Under the pieces are notes generated by a model. It was not told the DNA's origin. It saw only the letters and a list, made by a program, of their open reading frames with translations, and made no database searches. A program made the position numbers and the translations under genes. A stretch of 64,000 nucleotides of DNA from Pseudomonas sp. Q1-7. GTDB taxonomy: Bacteria > Pseudomonadota > Gammaproteobacteria > Pseudomonadales > Pseudomonadaceae. The stretch spans positions 3,736,501 to 3,800,500 of the forward strand of contig NZ_CP116304.1 of assembly GCF_028010285.1 (NCBI RefSeq). Direction: 5' to 3'. Numbering within the stretch: the stretch's first letter is position 1; each line of letters opens with the position of its first letter. Below, piece after piece: positions 61,581 to 64,000 of the stretch.

Positions 61581-62210
61581 TCAGGCGTTCTTGAGAACCA
61601 GCGACAGCGCCTGTTCGGCCAACTGGTCCAGGCTCATCGGCCCTTCCGGGCGGAACCAGGTGGTGGTCCAGCTCAGGGCCCCGGTAAGAAAGCGTCGCAG
61701 GATGAACGGATCGGCCGTGAAATAGCCCTCGGCCCGCGCCTCGCCCAGCACCTGCAGCCAGATCTGCTCGTAGGTTTCGCGCAGCGCGAGGATGTGCGCC
61801 TGGCTCTCCTCCGACAGCGAACGCCATTCGTACACCAGCACCGCCATGGCTTCCCCGGTGCCGCCCATGATGGACTGCAGCTCGCAGCGGATCAGCGCCA
61901 GCACCCGCTCGCGCAGGCTGTTGGCGTCCGTCAGGGCGGCACGCATCAGGGCGGTGTTGTAGAGGACGGTCTCCTCCATGACCGAGCGGAGGATCTCATC
62001 CTTGCTCTTGAAGTGGTGGAAGATGCTGCCGGACTGGATGCCCACGGCGCTGGCCAGATCGCGCACCGTGGTGCGCTCGTAGCCCTTGCTGCGGAACAGG
62101 TGGGCGGCGGTCTGCAACAGCTTGCCGCGGGCGCTGTCGGGGTCGGTGACCAGGCCGCTGGCTACCAGCTCGCGCATCACCGCCTGGGCTTTTTCGTCGT
62201 CAAGGCTCAT
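61581..62210 (-). CDS. TetR-family regulator
   Basis: The 209-residue regulator has an N-terminal helix-turn-helix (about 28-75: [33 protein letters not shown], split here as [16 protein letters not shown] and [15 protein letters not shown]) and a helical C-terminal ligand domain. It is divergent from the AtuA-like gene, and two inverted copies of a 16-base operator lie between them. By position it resembles regulators of acyclic terpene or branched acyl-CoA use, likely a repressor released by an acyl-CoA. Confidence 0.86.
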   Translation of the reverse strand: MSLDDEKAQAVMRELVASGLVTDPDSARGKLLQTAAHLFRSKGYERTTVRDLASAVGIQSGSIFHHFKSKDEILRSVMEETVLYNTALMRAALTDANSLRERVLALIRCELQSIMGGTGEAMAVLVYEWRSLSEESQAHILALRETYEQIWLQVLGEARAEGYFTADPFILRRFLTGALSWTTTWFRPEGPMSLDQLAEQALSLVLKNA

Positions 62211-62299
62211 CACAATCCCCGCTGCAGTCAGCCACTCCAACTTAAGAATGGTCCGCAAGTCTCTGTCTTGATTCACGAAATCTATGCCGACCGGGAATC

Positions 62300-62361
62300 C
62301 CAAGCAAGCGCTCGGGTGAAAAAGTGCTGCGCCGACACTTTTCAACCAAGCGCTTGCTTGG
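62300..62361. promoter_or_regulatory. Two inverted 16-base operators between TetR and AtuA-like genes
   Basis: CCAAGCAAGCGCTCGG at 62300-62315 is the reverse complement of CCAAGCGCTTGCTTGG at 62346-62361 but for one base. The copies are 46 bases apart. Between them AAAAGTG and CACTTTT form another inverted repeat (62319-62342). The arrangement fits binding of the TetR protein to control both genes. Confidence 0.72.
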
Positions 62362-62402
62362 TAGTGTTCATCCATCACCCAACAGTGCTGCGGACCACTC
62401 CA

Positions 62403-64000
62403 ATGACAAGAACCGTACGCATCGGCTGCGCCTCCGCCTTCTGGGGCGACACCTCCACCGCCGCCGCCCAGCTGGTACATGGCGCCACGCTGGACTACCT
62501 GGTATTCGATTACCTGGCCGAGATCACCCTGTCGATCATGGCCGGCGCCCGCCTCAAGGACCCCAACGCCGGTTACGCCACCGACTTCGTCGACGTGCTG
62601 GCCCCGCTGCTGCCGGCGATCGCCGAGAAGAAGATCCGCGTGATCAGCAATGCCGGCGGGGTCAATCCGGCCGCCTGCGCCAGCGCCCTGGCCGCTGCCT
62701 GCGAAAAGGCCGGTGTGAGGCTGAAAATCGCCGTCCTGCACGGCGACAACCTGCAGCCCCGGCTGGGCGAACTGGCCAAGGCGGGTATCCGCGAAATGTT
62801 CAGCGACGCCCCGCTGCCGCCTCTCTGTGTCTCGGTCAACGCCTACCTGGGCGCACCGGGCATAGTGGCGGCGCTGGAACGGGATGCGGACATCGTCATC
62901 ACCGGCCGCGTGGTGGACAGCGCGGTGGTCAGCGCCGCACTGGTGCACGAATTCGGCTGGGCCTGGCGCGACTACGACAAGCTGGCCCAGGCGGCCCTTG
63001 CCGGTCATCTGATCGAATGCGGCGCCCAGTGCACCGGGGGCAACTTCACCGACTGGGAAGCGGTGCCGGACTATGAACACATCGGTTTCCCCATCGTCGA
63101 GGTCGAGGCCGATGGCACGTTCTGCGTGACCAAGCCGGAAGGTTCCGGCGGCCTGGTCACGCCGTTCTCCGTCGGCGAGCAGATGCTCTACGAGATCGGC
63201 GACCCACGTGCCTACCTGCTCCCCGACCTGGTCTGCGACTTCACCCGCGTCACCCTGGAACAGGCCGGCGCGCACCGCGTGCGCGTACAGGGTGCCCGCG
63301 GCCTGCCGCCGACACCGCAGTACAAGGTCAGCGCCACCTACCCCGACGGCTTCCGCTGCACCGCCAGCTGTCTGCTGGCCGGCGTCGATGCGGTGAGGAA
63401 GGCCGAGCGGGTCAGCCGCGCCATCATCGCCAAAACCGAGGAACTCTTCGCCGAGCGCGGCTGGGCCCCCTATCGCGAGGTCAACATCGAACTGCTGGGC
63501 AGCGAGGCCACTTACGGACCTCACGGCCAAAGGCAGGACAGCCGCGAAGTGGTGATCAAGATCGCCGTCAGCCATAGCCGCAAGGAGGCCCTGGTGCTGT
63601 TCTCCCGCGAGATCGCCCAGGCCGCCACCGGCATGGCGCCGGGCCTGACCGGCATCGTCGGCGGCCGCCCCACCGTCTACCCGGTGATCCGTCTGTTCTC
63701 CTTCCTGGTGGACAAGTCGCTCTGCAGCCTCGAAGTCGAGCTGGACGGCCAGCGCATCCCCTGCGAGCTGCCCGGCGTGGACAGCTTCGAGGTCGGCGCC
63801 CTGGCCGACGACCTGCCGCCCCCCACCGCCGAGGGCCAGGCCAGCGCCAGCGTCCCCTTGGTGAAGCTCGCCGTGGCGCGCTCCGGCGACAAGGGTAATC
63901 ACAGCAACATCGGCGTCATGGCTCGCAAGCCCGAATACCTGCCCTGGATAGCCGAGGCCCTGACGCCCGAAGCCGTGGTCGACTGGATGGGCCATGTGCT
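62403..64000 (+). CDS. AtuA-like (DUF1446) protein, cut by window end
   Basis: The visible 532 codons encode an acyclic terpene utilisation AtuA-family protein. It starts [18 protein letters not shown], continues with [44 protein letters not shown] and [13 protein letters not shown], and reaches the C-terminal block [19 protein letters not shown]. Family members occur with the atu or similar acyl-CoA operons, but their catalysis is not established. Further catabolic genes are likely to follow outside the window. The promoter region holds two operators for the divergent TetR protein. Confidence 0.88.
   Translation, partial: MTRTVRIGCASAFWGDTSTAAAQLVHGATLDYLVFDYLAEITLSIMAGARLKDPNAGYATDFVDVLAPLLPAIAEKKIRVISNAGGVNPAACASALAAACEKAGVRLKIAVLHGDNLQPRLGELAKAGIREMFSDAPLPPLCVSVNAYLGAPGIVAALERDADIVITGRVVDSAVVSAALVHEFGWAWRDYDKLAQAALAGHLIECGAQCTGGNFTDWEAVPDYEHIGFPIVEVEADGTFCVTKPEGSGGLVTPFSVGEQMLYEIGDPRAYLLPDLVCDFTRVTLEQAGAHRVRVQGARGLPPTPQYKVSATYPDGFRCTASCLLAGVDAVRKAERVSRAIIAKTEELFAERGWAPYREVNIELLGSEATYGPHGQRQDSREVVIKIAVSHSRKEALVLFSREIAQAATGMAPGLTGIVGGRPTVYPVIRLFSFLVDKSLCSLEVELDGQRIPCELPGVDSFEVGALADDLPPPTAEGQASASVPLVKLAVARSGDKGNHSNIGVMARKPEYLPWIAEALTPEAVVDWMGHV

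Noticed and set aside
1-64000. tRNA, rRNA, CRISPR array, phage or plasmid modules
   Set aside because: None was seen on reading both strands: no regularly spaced repeats, no integrase, no tRNA-like cloverleaf with CCA end, no structural phage genes.

Overview
The window is 64 kb of GC-rich, densely coding chromosome from a Pseudomonas. The gene content says so directly: oprF-sigX-cmpX-crfX, a nasST/nasA assimilation cluster, ppsA/ppsR divergently arranged, prpR-prpB-prpC-acnD-prpF, and aroC-MFS-mtnB-mtnD-mtnC next to alkA and speE. From memory, much of the order matches two separate blocks of the P. aeruginosa chromosome (around PA1653-PA1687 and PA1766-PA1791). The propionate operon, alaC and several breakpoints do not match, so this is probably a related species rather than P. 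aeruginosa. I saw no tRNA, rRNA, CRISPR array or prophage.

Layout. 1-5.5 kb: tail of an unidentified gene, miaE, an ANR-box universal stress protein, a DUF1289 protein, and acnB behind a long structured leader. 5.5-16.6 kb: nitrate/nitrite assimilation block (nasS, nasT, alaC, a membrane protein in an AT-rich patch, a PL7 lyase, nasA, a PP2C-kinase fusion, a NirB-like FAD protein, cobA). 16.6-20.1 kb: oprF, sigX, cmpX, crfX and a decayed cmaX. 20.1-25.5 kb: rraA, a Rieske protein, an esterase, ppsA and ppsR. 25.5-32.3 kb: 2-methylcitrate cycle operon under a GntR regulator. 32.5-35.6 kb: three-gene set of aspartic-protease-like protein, inactive transglutaminase/7TM protein and RimK-like ATP-grasp ligase. 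35.7-43.1 kb: speE, alkA, ogt, a phosphatase, the methionine salvage genes and aroC. 43.2-49.5 kb: hydrolases, prmB, Smr protein, an HxlR pair and folE. 49.6-50.9 kb: an intact ISL3-family insertion sequence with 8-bp target duplications. 50.9-64 kb: gst, a MarR/aminotransferase pair, LysE-benE, SDR, pyrF, transporters, and a TetR regulator divergent from an AtuA-like gene cut by the window end.

The most interesting part is the nitrate block. Three places (before nasS, nasA and the NirB-like gene) share one architecture: a sigma-54-type promoter, a hairpin with an A-x-x-G-x-x hexaloop, a conserved GACAAWGGCGTC, an intrinsic terminator, then the gene. NasT has the ANTAR RNA-binding domain that acts on such leaders, so the set looks like an antitermination regulon that includes nasST itself. 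In the same block the nitrite reductase gene is reduced to its FAD/NADH part and runs straight into cobA, with no sirohaem domain, nirD or nitrate reductase gene where they would be expected. Other signs of recent change are the broken cmaX, the IS copy placed exactly in a terminator T-tract, and a fragment of a YgdI-like gene after acnB.
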